Shown here piece by piece: positions 19,767-28,770 of a stretch of 64,000 bases of DNA. Origin of the DNA: Thomasclavelia spiroformis. Its GTDB lineage: Bacteria; Bacillota_I; Bacilli_A; Erysipelotrichales; Coprobacillaceae. The notes beneath the pieces are model-generated. The model did not search any database. It was given only the letters and a program-made list of their open reading frames with translations, and was not told the origin of the DNA. A program made the translations under genes and the position numbers. The stretch is taken from the NCBI GenBank assembly GCA_016901755.1, contig JACJKV010000015.1, positions 1 to 64,000 of the forward strand, in the 5' to 3' direction. The stretch's first letter is position 1. Each line of letters begins with the position of its first letter.

Positions 19767-20100
19767 ATTTTCTTCTCCAGAGATAGATATTCGTTCTTGA
19801 ATAACCAGTTTCCTCTGATACTGATTTTATATCTTCTCCTTCTTCAAAGAAAAGACAAATGATTGATAATTTTAATTTCAGTGATGGATGTCTTCTATGC
19901 TCAGGTGTATCTGAATAGTCAACGGATGCTTTTTCCTTTATTTCAATATTTCTGTTTTTGATCCATGTATACATATTCTGTCTGGTTGGATAGCCAAGTT
20001 TATTGATGACTTTGGATATTGAACCAGTTTCATCATAAAGGGCAGTGCCTGCTGTTTTTCTTGTTCCGTATATGATATATATTTTCCTCCATTGCATCAT
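19708..20100 (-). CDS. IS3-family transposase OrfA
   Basis: A 130-aa DNA-binding subunit with two helix-turn-helix units: ALYDETGSISKVINKLGYPTR and, further on, ICLFFEEGEDIKSVSEETGYSRTNIYLWRRKY. The start is taken at the MMQWRK methionine pair inside the IS (20100). The frame extends upstream to 20244, but that part lies outside the inverted repeat and is unlikely to be translated. It ends ALASKKKAFASR just past the slippery A9. Confidence 0.8.
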   Translation of the reverse strand: MMQWRKIYIIYGTRKTAGTALYDETGSISKVINKLGYPTRQNMYTWIKNRNIEIKEKASVDYSDTPEHRRHPSLKLKLSIICLFFEEGEDIKSVSEETGYSRTNIYLWRRKYVVGGAAALASKKKAFASR

Positions 20101-20129
20101 CACAGGTCCAAGAAATTGTCCGCACCTCC

Positions 20130-20287
20130 TATTGGTGAATTTATTATCAGCATTTTTGGTTACTTTAAGATTAGCAGTATTATTTAAAGTATAAATAATA
20201 AAACAGTCTCTTTTTTGATTATGTCTATTCCTCAAAGCCCGCAATAATATTATACCATATATTCATCACATAATGACAAAACAAAAG
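20130..20287. other. AT-rich flank beside the IS, no gene
   Basis: No supported gene. On the minus strand GTATAAT (near 20254) could be a -10 element reading toward the IS. The frame entering OrfA from here has no family resemblance. Confidence 0.3.
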
Positions 20288-20335
20288 GTCGTGGAGCCTC
20301 AAAGTTTGCGAACTTGGAAAGAGGACATCCACGAC
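20288..20335. other. Highly structured nested-hairpin element
   Basis: GTCGTGGA (20288-20295) pairs with TCCACGAC (20328-20335). Inside, CCTC pairs with GAGG, and at the tip AAGTT-TGCG-AACTT forms a hairpin. Three coaxial stems in 48 bases is unusual for this AT-rich DNA. It may be the end of a transposable element or an RNA; I cannot assign it. Confidence 0.5.
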
Positions 20336-20410
20336 AATAAACATGATACCATAAATTCTTTTATTTGAAAACTTAAAGCTACTGACTTTTATATTTTGTC
20401 AACAGCCTGA

Positions 20411-20439
20411 AAGGAAATCCCAAAAGTGATTTCCTTTTC
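20411..20439 (+). terminator. Orphan terminator, probably of the lost PTS operon
   Basis: AAGGAAATC (20411-20419) pairs perfectly with GATTTCCTT (20428-20436), then TTCT. No intact plus-strand gene precedes it. Confidence 0.7.
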
Positions 20440-20470
20440 TATATGGAAAACATGATTTTTATTGAGAAGG

Positions 20471-20499
20471 TTGTTTCAAAATTAGTCATATAGTATAAT
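20471..20499 (+). promoter_or_regulatory. Promoter of the ABC exporter operon
   Basis: TTGTTT (20471-20476), 17-base spacer, and TATAAT (20494-20499), 30 bases before the ATPase gene. Confidence 0.65.
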
Positions 20500-20528
20500 A
20501 TGAGCAACTAATATTTTGGAGGTTACTT

Positions 20529-21254
20529 ATGTTAAAGATTGAGAATCTGACGAAAGTATATGGTGATCAAAAAGCTGTTGATCATTTGACTTTACATATC
20601 CAGCAAGGAGAAATATATGGTTTTATTGGTCATAATGGAGCTGGGAAAACAACAACTTTAAAATGTGTTACTGGTATACTTCCTTTTGAAGAGGGAGATG
20701 TATTCATATTAGGTCAGTCAATCAGGGATAATCCAGTGATCTGTAAGGAAAATATAGCTTATATTCCTGATAATCCAGATTTGTATGACTTTCTGACAGG
20801 AATTCAGTTTCTTGACTTTATTGCTGATATTTATAAGGTCAATCAGACTGATCGTCAAGATCGAATTAGAAAATATGCTAAAGCTTTTGAAATTTATGAT
20901 GATCTGGCACAGCCTATTAGTGCTTATTCTCATGGAATGAAACAAAAACTGGCCATTGTTTCAGCGTTTATCCACCAGCCAAAACTGATTATTATGGATG
21001 AACCTTTTGTTGGTCTGGATCCTAAGGCAACGCATCTTTTAAAAACCATGATGAAAGAATTTTGCCACAATGGGGGAGCTATTTTCTTCTCTACTCATAT
21101 TTTAGAAGTTGCTGAAAAATTATGTGATCGTATAGCTATTATTAAACAGGGAAAACTGATCGTCAGTGGGCTGATGGAAGAAATTACGCAACAGGAATCT
21201 TTGGAAAGTGTTTTTTTGGAGCTGGTAGATGATGAAGGCGCTACTGAAAATTAA
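20529..21254 (+). CDS. ABC transporter ATP-binding protein
   Basis: A 241-aa ATPase. Walker A GHNGAGKTT, Q-loop YIPDNP, signature AYSHGMKQKLAIVSA, Walker B LIIMDEPFVGLD, switch His in FFSTHIL. This is the ABC-2/ABCA-type pattern. It overlaps the next gene by 26 bases, so the two proteins are made together as an exporter. The substrate is unknown. TTGGAGG precedes the ATG. Confidence 0.92.
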   Translation: MLKIENLTKVYGDQKAVDHLTLHIQQGEIYGFIGHNGAGKTTTLKCVTGILPFEEGDVFILGQSIRDNPVICKENIAYIPDNPDLYDFLTGIQFLDFIADIYKVNQTDRQDRIRKYAKAFEIYDDLAQPISAYSHGMKQKLAIVSAFIHQPKLIIMDEPFVGLDPKATHLLKTMMKEFCHNGGAIFFSTHILEVAEKLCDRIAIIKQGKLIVSGLMEEITQQESLESVFLELVDDEGATEN

Positions 21255-22824
21255 GTTATTAGGAATTTATAAAAAAACGCTGCAAAGCAATAAGACAAAG
21301 CAAAGTAAGCTCAAAACAGCAGCTATGATCTTACTGCTGGGATATGTGGCTGTTGTTTGCGTCGGCATGTTTTACCTGTTGTTTGAAACGATCATTGAAC
21401 CTTTTCATGCTATGTATCTGGATTGGCTGTATTTTGCTTTTATGGCCATCATGATTATTATGCTATGTTTTTTTGGCAGTGTTTTTTTAACAGAACATGA
21501 GTTATACGAGGCTAAAGACAATGATCTGCTTTTATCGTTACCGATTTCTCATCGCAGCATTTTAATCAGTCGATTATGTTCTATTTTGATTTTAGACTAT
21601 GTATTTGAGCTGCTTATTGCAATTCCTGCAGGGATCGTATATTTTCGCTTTTATGGTTTTTATCTGATAGCGTTTTTCAGTTTTTTAATCATTATTATGA
21701 CACTTCCATTTATGGTGATGACCATTACTATGATCATGGCATGGATCGTTGCGATGTTCATGAAAAAAGTCAAATATAAAAATATATTTGTGATCGTTTT
21801 ATGGGTATTGTTTTTTGTGCTTTATTTTTTTGGTGTTTCTAAGATTCAGGATTATATTATATACCTGGTTCAAAATGGAAACAGTATAGCAAACGCTATA
21901 GAAAAAGGGCTTTTTCCAATATATCATTTGGCTTTAGCAATCAGTGATCATCAGCTGTCAAGTATGGTATATTATCTGCTTTGTACATTTATTCCTTTTG
22001 GTATTGTATTATATCTGCTTTCGGTTAATTTTGCTAAGCTGACAGGATCAAAAGGGAAAGAGGTCAAACGTGTATATCGTGAAAAAACGTTAAAAGTGAA
22101 ATCTGTTTTCTTTGCTTTATATATGAAAGAACTCAAACAGTTTTTATCTAATCCAATGGTTATTTTAAATGGTGCTGTCGGAGTATTGATGCTGATCATT
22201 GCCTGCGTAGCGGTCATTGTCTATCGTCAGGATCTGTTAATGGTGATTTCACAGTTCCCTTTTTCAACAAGTGATTATGTTGCTGCTGCTTGTCTGGTTT
22301 CTATAGCGTTAGGTTCATTAAATACGCTTTCAGCATCACTGATTTCACTGGAAGGACAGCAGTTATGGATCATTAAATCGTTACCTTTAGAGACCAAAAG
22401 TATTTTGCTTTCTAAACTAATGCTGCATTTAAGCATGTGTATTCCTGGACATATTATTTTTGGGCTGATCGTTACGCTGGTTTTAAAATTTTCACTATTT
22501 GATATGCTGGTGATTATATGTGTGCCTGTTTGTCTGACGGTTTTTGTTGCGCTAACGGGACTGCTGTTTAATCTTTGGAAACCACGTTTTGACTGGATCA
22601 ACGCGACAGTCTGTGTTAAACAGAGCATGCCGGTGTTTTTAACGATGCTGGTATCGATGTTTGCGGTAGTTGCTGTTGTTTATGGCTATATTCGCTTTTT
22701 GTCTGATATCATGACAATTTCAATTTATACCTGCTTTATATTTGTACTTTTTGCAGTGATAGACATGATTTTATATTCATTGCTTTTGCGATATGGAAAA
22801 GCAAAGTGGAAAAACATATATTAA
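21229..22824 (+). CDS. ABC exporter membrane protein (putative ABC-2 type)
   Basis: A 531-aa polytopic permease, with about 12 hydrophobic segments. Conserved-looking blocks are YEAKDNDLLLSLPISHRSILISRL near residue 95 and a second LWIIKSLPLETKSILLSKL near 385, an internal repeat typical of the putative ABC exporter family. The start at 21229 has GGAG seven bases upstream, inside the ATPase gene. Substrate unknown; EcsB/YthQ-like roles are possible by architecture only. Confidence 0.82.
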   Translation: MMKALLKIKLLGIYKKTLQSNKTKQSKLKTAAMILLLGYVAVVCVGMFYLLFETIIEPFHAMYLDWLYFAFMAIMIIMLCFFGSVFLTEHELYEAKDNDLLLSLPISHRSILISRLCSILILDYVFELLIAIPAGIVYFRFYGFYLIAFFSFLIIIMTLPFMVMTITMIMAWIVAMFMKKVKYKNIFVIVLWVLFFVLYFFGVSKIQDYIIYLVQNGNSIANAIEKGLFPIYHLALAISDHQLSSMVYYLLCTFIPFGIVLYLLSVNFAKLTGSKGKEVKRVYREKTLKVKSVFFALYMKELKQFLSNPMVILNGAVGVLMLIIACVAVIVYRQDLLMVISQFPFSTSDYVAAACLVSIALGSLNTLSASLISLEGQQLWIIKSLPLETKSILLSKLMLHLSMCIPGHIIFGLIVTLVLKFSLFDMLVIICVPVCLTVFVALTGLLFNLWKPRFDWINATVCVKQSMPVFLTMLVSMFAVVAVVYGYIRFLSDIMTISIYTCFIFVLFAVIDMILYSLLLRYGKAKWKNIY

Positions 22825-22850
22825 AAACAGACTGAAAAAGTCTGTTTTTT
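22823..22850. terminator. Shared terminator of the ABC operon and LysR gene
   Basis: AAAAACAGACT (22823-22833) pairs with AGTCTGTTTTT (22839-22849); the genes converge here. Confidence 0.8.
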
Positions 22851-23773
22851 TACTGCTTTTTACTTGTACTGTCGATCAGATCCATAATTGGACAATAAGC
22901 AAAATGAAGAGCTTCTTCTTTAATGATCTTTAAATTGCTTTGCATAGCGTATTCTTTTCGATAACAAAGAGAAAACATACGGTGCCATGACCAGTGAGGC
23001 AGTTTGAGGACATGTAGCAGACCCTGATCGATTTCATTTTGTACTAATCGGGCTGAAATCAAAGTTAAGCCATGATTCATGATAACGGCCTGTTTGATAC
23101 TTGACCAGCTATGACATTGCCACTCAACGGTGTAGGAAATTTTATGATAGCGCATAAAATTATCCAGCATGGCTCTGGTTCCGCTGCCTTTTTCTCTGAC
23201 GATAAAAGGCAGATTTTCTAAAGCACTGATTTCTATCGTGTCATGTTTGGCTAAGGGATGATCTTCAGAACAGACCAGAACCAGCTGATCATGAATGATA
23301 GGTTCATGAATGATATTGTCGTTATGAATATCTCCTTCTACGATTGCCACATCCAGATCATAAGAAATCAGTTTTTCCTCAATGCTTTGTGTGTTATCGA
23401 CAAAAACCTGAAAATGGATATCAGGATGTTTTTTTTCGATGTTTTTAAGCATTTTGGCTGTTACAGCGTTGGCTACGGTCAAAGTGGATCCGAATTTGAT
23501 TGTTGTTTTATCATTTTTATTTGAAAACAGGTTTTCGATGATATCAAATTCATCAAGGATTTTATTCGTATGCTCCAGCAGCAGTTTGCCATCTTCCGAA
23601 ATACCTAAAGTACGAGAATGTCTTTGAAACAGTTTGATGTGATAGTAGTTTTCTATTTCCTGTATTTTCTGTGAAATCGTTGGCTGGGAAATATATAGAT
23701 TTTCCGCTGCCTTGGACATTGATTTGACGCGAGCAACTTCTTTGAATATTTTAAGGTGTTTTAATGTAATCAT
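22850..23773 (-). CDS. LysR-family transcriptional regulator
   Basis: A 307-aa regulator. The winged helix is at 1-60 (MITLKHLKIFKEVARVKSMSKAAENLYISQPTISQKIQEIE). An effector-binding domain covers about 90-295 (TIKFGSTLTVANAVTAKML, VREKGSGTRAMLDNFM). The VREKGSGTR loop resembles the CysL/YtlI-like subgroup, whose ligands are often small anions; that is a hint only. It is divergent from hemA, with 113 bases between, so it may control the hem genes and itself. Confidence 0.88.
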   Translation of the reverse strand: MITLKHLKIFKEVARVKSMSKAAENLYISQPTISQKIQEIENYYHIKLFQRHSRTLGISEDGKLLLEHTNKILDEFDIIENLFSNKNDKTTIKFGSTLTVANAVTAKMLKNIEKKHPDIHFQVFVDNTQSIEEKLISYDLDVAIVEGDIHNDNIIHEPIIHDQLVLVCSEDHPLAKHDTIEISALENLPFIVREKGSGTRAMLDNFMRYHKISYTVEWQCHSWSSIKQAVIMNHGLTLISARLVQNEIDQGLLHVLKLPHWSWHRMFSLCYRKEYAMQSNLKIIKEEALHFAYCPIMDLIDSTSKKQ

Positions 23774-23886
23774 AGTTCCTCCGTGTTATTGGGATTTATA
23801 ATAATAGATATTCGTTTTTGCATGTTTTATCATATCATAAAATGTGCTATTATAAAATAGATAGTATTTAATGAGGAGATAGACTG

Positions 23887-25089
23887 ATGAAATTACTGAT
23901 GATAGGAATCAATCATGAAATATTGAATCTTGATGAAAGAAAAGATTTTTATTTTAGAGAGAGTGATAAATATGAGTTTTCGACATTGCTGTTAGATGCT
24001 TTGATCGATCAGACGGTGATTTTGTCAACCTGTAATCGCAGTGAAGTATATGTTTTTGTTGAAGATCATTTTGATGAAGAACGTTTGAAACAGCTTTTTT
24101 TAAATTTTTTTGGCAAACCGGATACAACTTTGCTGTATTTTAAAAAGAATCGTCAGGCGATGCTTTATCTGCTTGAAGTGGCATGTGGTTTAAGATCAAT
24201 GGTCATTGGTGAAGATCAGATACTACATCAGATCAAAGAGTCTTATCAATGGGCTTTGCAGCAGCATTTTACAGGTAAAGAGATGAATTATCTGTTTCAT
24301 CAGATTCTGACTTTTGCTAAAAAGATGAAAAATGAATATGCCATTTCCAATCATCCATTATCTTTAAGTTATATTGGGTATCAGTATATTGTTAATAAAA
24401 TTAATGAAGATGATAAGGTGATGATCTGTGGTGGTGGTGAAATGGCAGTACTGATGATGGAATATCTGCAAAATCATGAAATGTATATCGTTAATCGTAC
24501 ATATGAAAACGTTAAAGCGTATTTAAATGACAAAAGAAAGTATGTTCCCTTTCAGCAGCGATACCAGTATTTAGACCAGGTTAAACTTGTTGTTTGTGCA
24601 ACTGGTTCACCTCATGTCATTTTTCAAGATGATAAAGTAGATAAAGTTCATAATCTGATTTTTTTGGATCTGGCTATGCCTAGAGATGTTGATCATCGAT
24701 TATCAGAACGTTTTCAGGTCATAGATATGGATATATTACAGCAGGCTTCCAGTCTGCAGCTGCAAAAAAGAAAAGAAATTGCTGATCTGATAGAAATTGA
24801 ATGTCAAAATTTTGTTGATGAGATTGCTGATGGACTGCAGATGATGAAAAGCGACAATCTGATTCAAAGAATGCAGGAGCGATATTTGCATCTGTCTGAT
24901 GAAACTTATCAGCTGCTTGAGCACAAACTGCAGTTAAGTGCAAAGGAACAGTATATATTAAAAAAGATACTTAAAACTTCATTTTTACGTCTATTAAAAG
25001 ATCCGGTTCGTTTATTAAAAGAAGGCGATAAGCAACAGCAGGATCAGTACATAGAACTTTTAGAGAAAATGATTTCAGGAGAAAAATAA
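23887..25089 (+). CDS. hemA: Glutamyl-tRNA reductase
   Basis: First committed step of C5-pathway tetrapyrrole synthesis: reduces glutamyl-tRNA to glutamate-1-semialdehyde with NADPH. The 400-aa protein has the catalytic Cys at C49 in LSTCNRSEVYVF, GLRSMVIGEDQILHQIKESY, and a Rossmann segment VMICGGGEMAVLM. The C-terminal dimerisation helices follow. It heads a tight three-gene operon (1-base gaps) with hemC and hemL. ATGAGGAG precedes the start. Confidence 0.95.
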   Translation: MKLLMIGINHEILNLDERKDFYFRESDKYEFSTLLLDALIDQTVILSTCNRSEVYVFVEDHFDEERLKQLFLNFFGKPDTTLLYFKKNRQAMLYLLEVACGLRSMVIGEDQILHQIKESYQWALQQHFTGKEMNYLFHQILTFAKKMKNEYAISNHPLSLSYIGYQYIVNKINEDDKVMICGGGEMAVLMMEYLQNHEMYIVNRTYENVKAYLNDKRKYVPFQQRYQYLDQVKLVVCATGSPHVIFQDDKVDKVHNLIFLDLAMPRDVDHRLSERFQVIDMDILQQASSLQLQKRKEIADLIEIECQNFVDEIADGLQMMKSDNLIQRMQERYLHLSDETYQLLEHKLQLSAKEQYILKKILKTSFLRLLKDPVRLLKEGDKQQQDQYIELLEKMISGEK

Positions 25090-25090
25090 A

Positions 25091-25987
25091 ATGAAAATAA
25101 TCATAGGAAGTCGCGGATCAAAACTGGCAATTGCGCAAAGCGAGGAAGTGAAAGCTGCTCTTAGTCAGATTGATCCAACATTAGATATCGAAATAAAAGT
25201 AATATCCACCAAGGGCGATCGTATTTTGGATAAACCCTTAGCCCAAATTGGTGATAAAGGACTGTTTACGCAGGATATAGAGGCAGGTCTGATTGATGAA
25301 ACCATCGATATGGCTGTTCATTCGATGAAGGATATGCCTACCACTATTCCTGAAGCACTGATGTTTTGTGGAACCATCAAAGCCAATGAAGAAAATGACT
25401 GTCTGGTTTTTAATCATGGCTATCAAACGTTAAAGGATCTGCCTTTAGGTGCCAAGGTAGCAACCGGCAGTCTAAGAAGAAAATATCAGCTGCTGCAGTT
25501 AAGGCCTGATCTTCAGATTCATGATATCCGTGGTAATGTATTGACACGATTAGAAAAAATGAAAACTGAAAATTTTGATGCTCTGGTATTGGCTAGTGCA
25601 GGTTTAAAAAGGCTGAAACTGGAAGATAAAATAGGGTATCGTTTCTCGATAGAGGAGATGGTACCAGCCTGTGCACAGGGAATTCTGGCTATAGAAGTGA
25701 AAAAAAATTCAAAACTTCTACCACTGATCGATCGCATCATTGATGAACAGACAACAACGAGAATGAAACTGGAGAGGCTTTTTATTGAAACGATAGAATG
25801 TGGATGTCATAGTCCGGTAGGAGCTCATGTTGAATTTCAAGAAAAAGGAATCATGTTTGATGCGATTTTTGGCAATGAATCAGGAACCAAGATAGAAAAA
25901 TATCATGGTATGATAGAAAAAGATTATGATGCAGCAATAAAGAATATTGCCTTAATGATGAAAAAGAAAGTTTTACAGGAGGAATAG
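25091..25987 (+). CDS. hemC: Porphobilinogen deaminase (hydroxymethylbilane synthase)
   Basis: Condenses four porphobilinogen units to hydroxymethylbilane. The 298-aa protein starts MKIIIGSRGSKLAIAQSEEV and contains STKGDRILDKPLAQIGDKGLF, AVHSMKDMPT, and GSLRRKYQLLQLRPDL. The dipyrromethane-cofactor cysteine lies in ECGCHSPVGAH. It is one base from hemA and one base from hemL. The enzymes for the intermediate steps (hemB and hemD) are not in this window. Confidence 0.95.
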   Translation: MKIIIGSRGSKLAIAQSEEVKAALSQIDPTLDIEIKVISTKGDRILDKPLAQIGDKGLFTQDIEAGLIDETIDMAVHSMKDMPTTIPEALMFCGTIKANEENDCLVFNHGYQTLKDLPLGAKVATGSLRRKYQLLQLRPDLQIHDIRGNVLTRLEKMKTENFDALVLASAGLKRLKLEDKIGYRFSIEEMVPACAQGILAIEVKKNSKLLPLIDRIIDEQTTTRMKLERLFIETIECGCHSPVGAHVEFQEKGIMFDAIFGNESGTKIEKYHGMIEKDYDAAIKNIALMMKKKVLQEE

Positions 25988-25988
25988 G

Positions 25989-27272
25989 ATGAAATCTAAA
26001 CAAATGTTTGCAAAAGCATGTCAATATATTCCTGGTGGTGTTAATTCACCAGTTAGGGCTTTTAGAAATGTTGATATGGTACCAGTTTTTATAGACCATG
26101 GTAAAAACAGTAAAGTCTATGATGTAGATGGAAAAGAATATATTGATTATATTGGTTCTTGGGGACCACTGATCTTAGGTCACAGTAATGATGAAATCAT
26201 CAAAAACATCGATGATGTTTTTCAAAAGGGGACCAGTTTTGGATTGCCAACAGAAAAGGAAATCATTCTGGCACAAATGATGTGCGAAGCCTATCCGGGA
26301 ATGGATAAAGTTCGCATGGTCAATTCAGGAACGGAAGCGACGATGTCGGCTATTAGAGTAGCCAGAGGTTATACCAAAAGAGATAAGATCATTAAATTTG
26401 AAGGTAATTATCATGGTCATTCAGACTGCCTGCTGGTACAGGCCGGTTCTGGCGCACTGACTTTCCAGGAACCAACCAGTCCAGGAGTACCTAATGATCT
26501 GATTAAAAATACTATAGTCTGTCGCTATAACGATATTCAAAGTGTAACAAGAGCAGTTAGCGAAAATAAAAATGAAATTGCCTGTATTATCTTAGAACCA
26601 ATTGCCTGTAATATGGGACTGGTCGAAGGTAAAAAAGATTTTATTCAGGCATTAAGAAAAATATGTGATAAAGAAGGTATTGTCCTGATTTTTGATGAAG
26701 TTATTTCTGGCTTTAGAATTAGATTTGACGGGGCTGCAGGTTATTTCGGGGTTACACCGGATATGGCATGTTTTGGTAAGATTATTGGTGGTGGATTGCC
26801 AGTAGGAGCCTATGGTGGAAAGCAAGAACTGATGGACATGGTTTCACCTTTGGGACCTGTATATCAGGCAGGAACCCTATCGGGGAATCCTTTGGCTATG
26901 GAAATGGGAATCCGTCAGCTGAAATATCTTAAAGAGCATCAGGAAGTATATGATTATATTAATGACTATGCTTTCAGACTGCAAAAAGGAATTGATGATA
27001 TAATTGCTAAACATGATTATCCTTGTCATGTACAGCGTTGTGGCAGCCTGCTAACTTTATTTTTTAAAAAAGATGCGGTTGAAAGCTATGATGATCTCAG
27101 TGATCTTGATTTAAAAGCTTTTACTCGTTATTATCAGGAAATGATCAATCAGGGAATCATGTTAGCGCCTAGTCAGTTTGAAGGAATTTTTGTAGGATAC
27201 AAACATCTTGACACTGATCTGCAAAAGACATTGATTGCTGTAGATGCAGCTTTGAAAAAAGCTTTTCAATAA
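25989..27272 (+). CDS. hemL: Glutamate-1-semialdehyde 2,1-aminomutase
   Basis: A PLP enzyme converting glutamate-1-semialdehyde, the HemA product, to 5-aminolevulinate. 427 aa, with YIPGGVNSPVRAF at the N-terminus, MVNSGTEATMSAIRVARG, and the PLP lysine K264 in CFGKIIGGGLPVGAYGG. GAGGAATAGG before the ATG overlaps the end of hemC. With HemA it makes the whole C5 route to 5-aminolevulinate. Confidence 0.96.
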   Translation: MKSKQMFAKACQYIPGGVNSPVRAFRNVDMVPVFIDHGKNSKVYDVDGKEYIDYIGSWGPLILGHSNDEIIKNIDDVFQKGTSFGLPTEKEIILAQMMCEAYPGMDKVRMVNSGTEATMSAIRVARGYTKRDKIIKFEGNYHGHSDCLLVQAGSGALTFQEPTSPGVPNDLIKNTIVCRYNDIQSVTRAVSENKNEIACIILEPIACNMGLVEGKKDFIQALRKICDKEGIVLIFDEVISGFRIRFDGAAGYFGVTPDMACFGKIIGGGLPVGAYGGKQELMDMVSPLGPVYQAGTLSGNPLAMEMGIRQLKYLKEHQEVYDYINDYAFRLQKGIDDIIAKHDYPCHVQRCGSLLTLFFKKDAVESYDDLSDLDLKAFTRYYQEMINQGIMLAPSQFEGIFVGYKHLDTDLQKTLIAVDAALKKAFQ

Positions 27273-27285
27273 AAATGATAAAACC

Positions 27286-27327
27286 AATAAAAATATAGTC
27301 AATGATAAGTGGCTGTATTTTTATTTT
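27286..27327 (+). terminator. Terminator after the hem operon
   Basis: AATAAAAATATAG and CTGTATTTTTATT pair with one G-T; T-rich sequence follows. Confidence 0.55.
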
Positions 27328-27386
27328 TGTTAAAAAGGGTTTTCCAAAACTCCTCAAATCCATTAAAATATAGACAGGTGATGTAA

Positions 27387-28676
27387 ATGAAATCAAATAT
27401 GATAACTAATATGCTCTTTGTTAAAACGCTCTCACCACGTTTTCATAAAAAACATCTGGAAATTGTAGTTGTTTTAAAAGGAACGATTACAGTCCATAAG
27501 CTGGATAGAACGGAAGTGTGTCATGAAGGACAGTTTGTGATCATTAACAAAAATATAACACACTGGTTTGAAAGCGCGGGAGCGTATATACTGGTATCAA
27601 AAATAGATTTGAGTCAATTTAAACATATTTATGAAAAAATCGAATATGTTGAATTTTATTATCTTAAGCAGTCAGTTGATGATGATTTAAAGAAACGACT
27701 GAATGCTATTATTGTTGACTGTGTAATCAAGAATTTTATTTATCGTTATTATTTTCATGATATGAAAGAAAATTTTTTAAATGAAAATCAGCTGATGTCA
27801 ACATTATATTCTTTTTATCGACTTAACAGTTTTAGAAAAGATGATGATGAATATATATCAAACGAACTGCTGGATCGATACTATTATGTCGTTGAATATG
27901 TCAACAGACATATTCATGAAAAAATAATAGTGGATGATATTCTTAAATATGTATATATGAATTCTACATATTTTTCACAGTTTATGAAAAAAACTGGAGG
28001 ATTAGGCTTTAAAGAGTTTGTTTCTTATATTAAGTTTGCTAATGTGGTTCAATGTCTGGTCAAAGATGATATGACGATGATGGAAATAGCAACCAAAGTT
28101 GGGATGACAGACATGAAGTCGTTTTATAATTCATTTAAAAAATATCTGCATATGTCTCCTTCAAAATGGCGTAAGTCTATTTCGTCTCTGACTGACTGTT
28201 ATCTGGAATGTTTTGATGACCTCATTATTAAAATGTTTATTCATAAGTATGATATTATTAATCATTATGAAAATACAATTACCAAATCATATAAAACATT
28301 ACTGGAATATCAGATGCAAAAAACCAATTTGCAGGGGACACAGATGCGTATCGAACCATTTAAAGATATGAAACCGGATCATTGTCAGCACTATCAGGTT
28401 TATAAAAATTTTACCTTGCTGGCTCGAAAAGCCTTAGAATTAGGAGTGAGAATGGATTTTATCATCCCGGTTCATTTTCTTAAATTATATGGACAGGAAA
28501 AACTGCTGAAAAGTCTCTTACTTGAACACACGCGTCTTTACAGTCCGCAGGATTTAAAATTCTGGTCTATTACATTGCTGGCAAAAGATAAAAACGAATT
28601 AAGAAAAGCAAAATATTTAAAGAACGATCTTTATCATATTTCAAAGCATCTGATAATAAACATTGATATTTACTAA
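27387..28676 (+). CDS. AraC-family regulator with a C-terminal extension
   Basis: A 429-aa protein. Residues about 10-70 resemble an N-terminal cupin (GTITVHKLDRTEVCHEGQFVIINKNITHWF). The AraC double helix-turn-helix is at about 170-265 (VDDILKYVYMNSTYFSQFMKKTGGLGFKEFV, EIATKVGMTDMKSFYNSFKKYLHMSPSKWRK). Unlike most AraC proteins the DNA-binding domain is central: some 160 further residues follow with no domain I recognise. It lies 134 bases upstream of, and codirectional with, the permease/Trx/ASST operon, so it is the likely regulator of that operon. Confidence 0.82.
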   Translation: MKSNMITNMLFVKTLSPRFHKKHLEIVVVLKGTITVHKLDRTEVCHEGQFVIINKNITHWFESAGAYILVSKIDLSQFKHIYEKIEYVEFYYLKQSVDDDLKKRLNAIIVDCVIKNFIYRYYFHDMKENFLNENQLMSTLYSFYRLNSFRKDDDEYISNELLDRYYYVVEYVNRHIHEKIIVDDILKYVYMNSTYFSQFMKKTGGLGFKEFVSYIKFANVVQCLVKDDMTMMEIATKVGMTDMKSFYNSFKKYLHMSPSKWRKSISSLTDCYLECFDDLIIKMFIHKYDIINHYENTITKSYKTLLEYQMQKTNLQGTQMRIEPFKDMKPDHCQHYQVYKNFTLLARKALELGVRMDFIIPVHFLKLYGQEKLLKSLLLEHTRLYSPQDLKFWSITLLAKDKNELRKAKYLKNDLYHISKHLIINIDIY

Positions 28677-28739
28677 CAAATATGATTATATACCATTTTT
28701 TTATATTGCAAAAAAACGTCAAACCAAAAATTCCCCATT

Positions 28740-28753
28740 TTAAAGCGCTTACA
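28740..28753. promoter_or_regulatory. cre-like catabolite site
   Basis: TTAAAGCGCTTACA matches the CcpA-binding consensus TGNAARCGNWWWCA at 13 of 14 positions on either strand around a perfect AAGCGCTT core. It lies just upstream of the operon's probable -10 (TATAAT at 28761). CcpA repression during growth on preferred sugars would follow. Confidence 0.55.
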
Positions 28754-28770
28754 ATTAATTTATAATTTAA

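Larger units (their letters stand above)
18665..20129 (-). mobile_element. IS3-family insertion sequence (IS150-like), complete ends
   Basis: Terminal inverted repeats of 28 bp: GGAGGTGCGGACAGTTTCTT at 18665 onward matches the complement of 20102-20129 with one mismatch. Two overlapping minus-strand frames lie inside, joined by an A9 slippery run (T9 at 19726-19734). The element lies between the truncated antiterminator gene and the ABC exporter. No target duplication is obvious. The second frame has a further frameshift, so this copy looks inactive. Confidence 0.88.

Noticed and set aside
20101-20244. N-terminal extension of IS3 OrfA beyond the inverted repeat
   Set aside because: Lies outside the element, no family similarity, and the MMQWRK start inside the IS is in place for OrfA.
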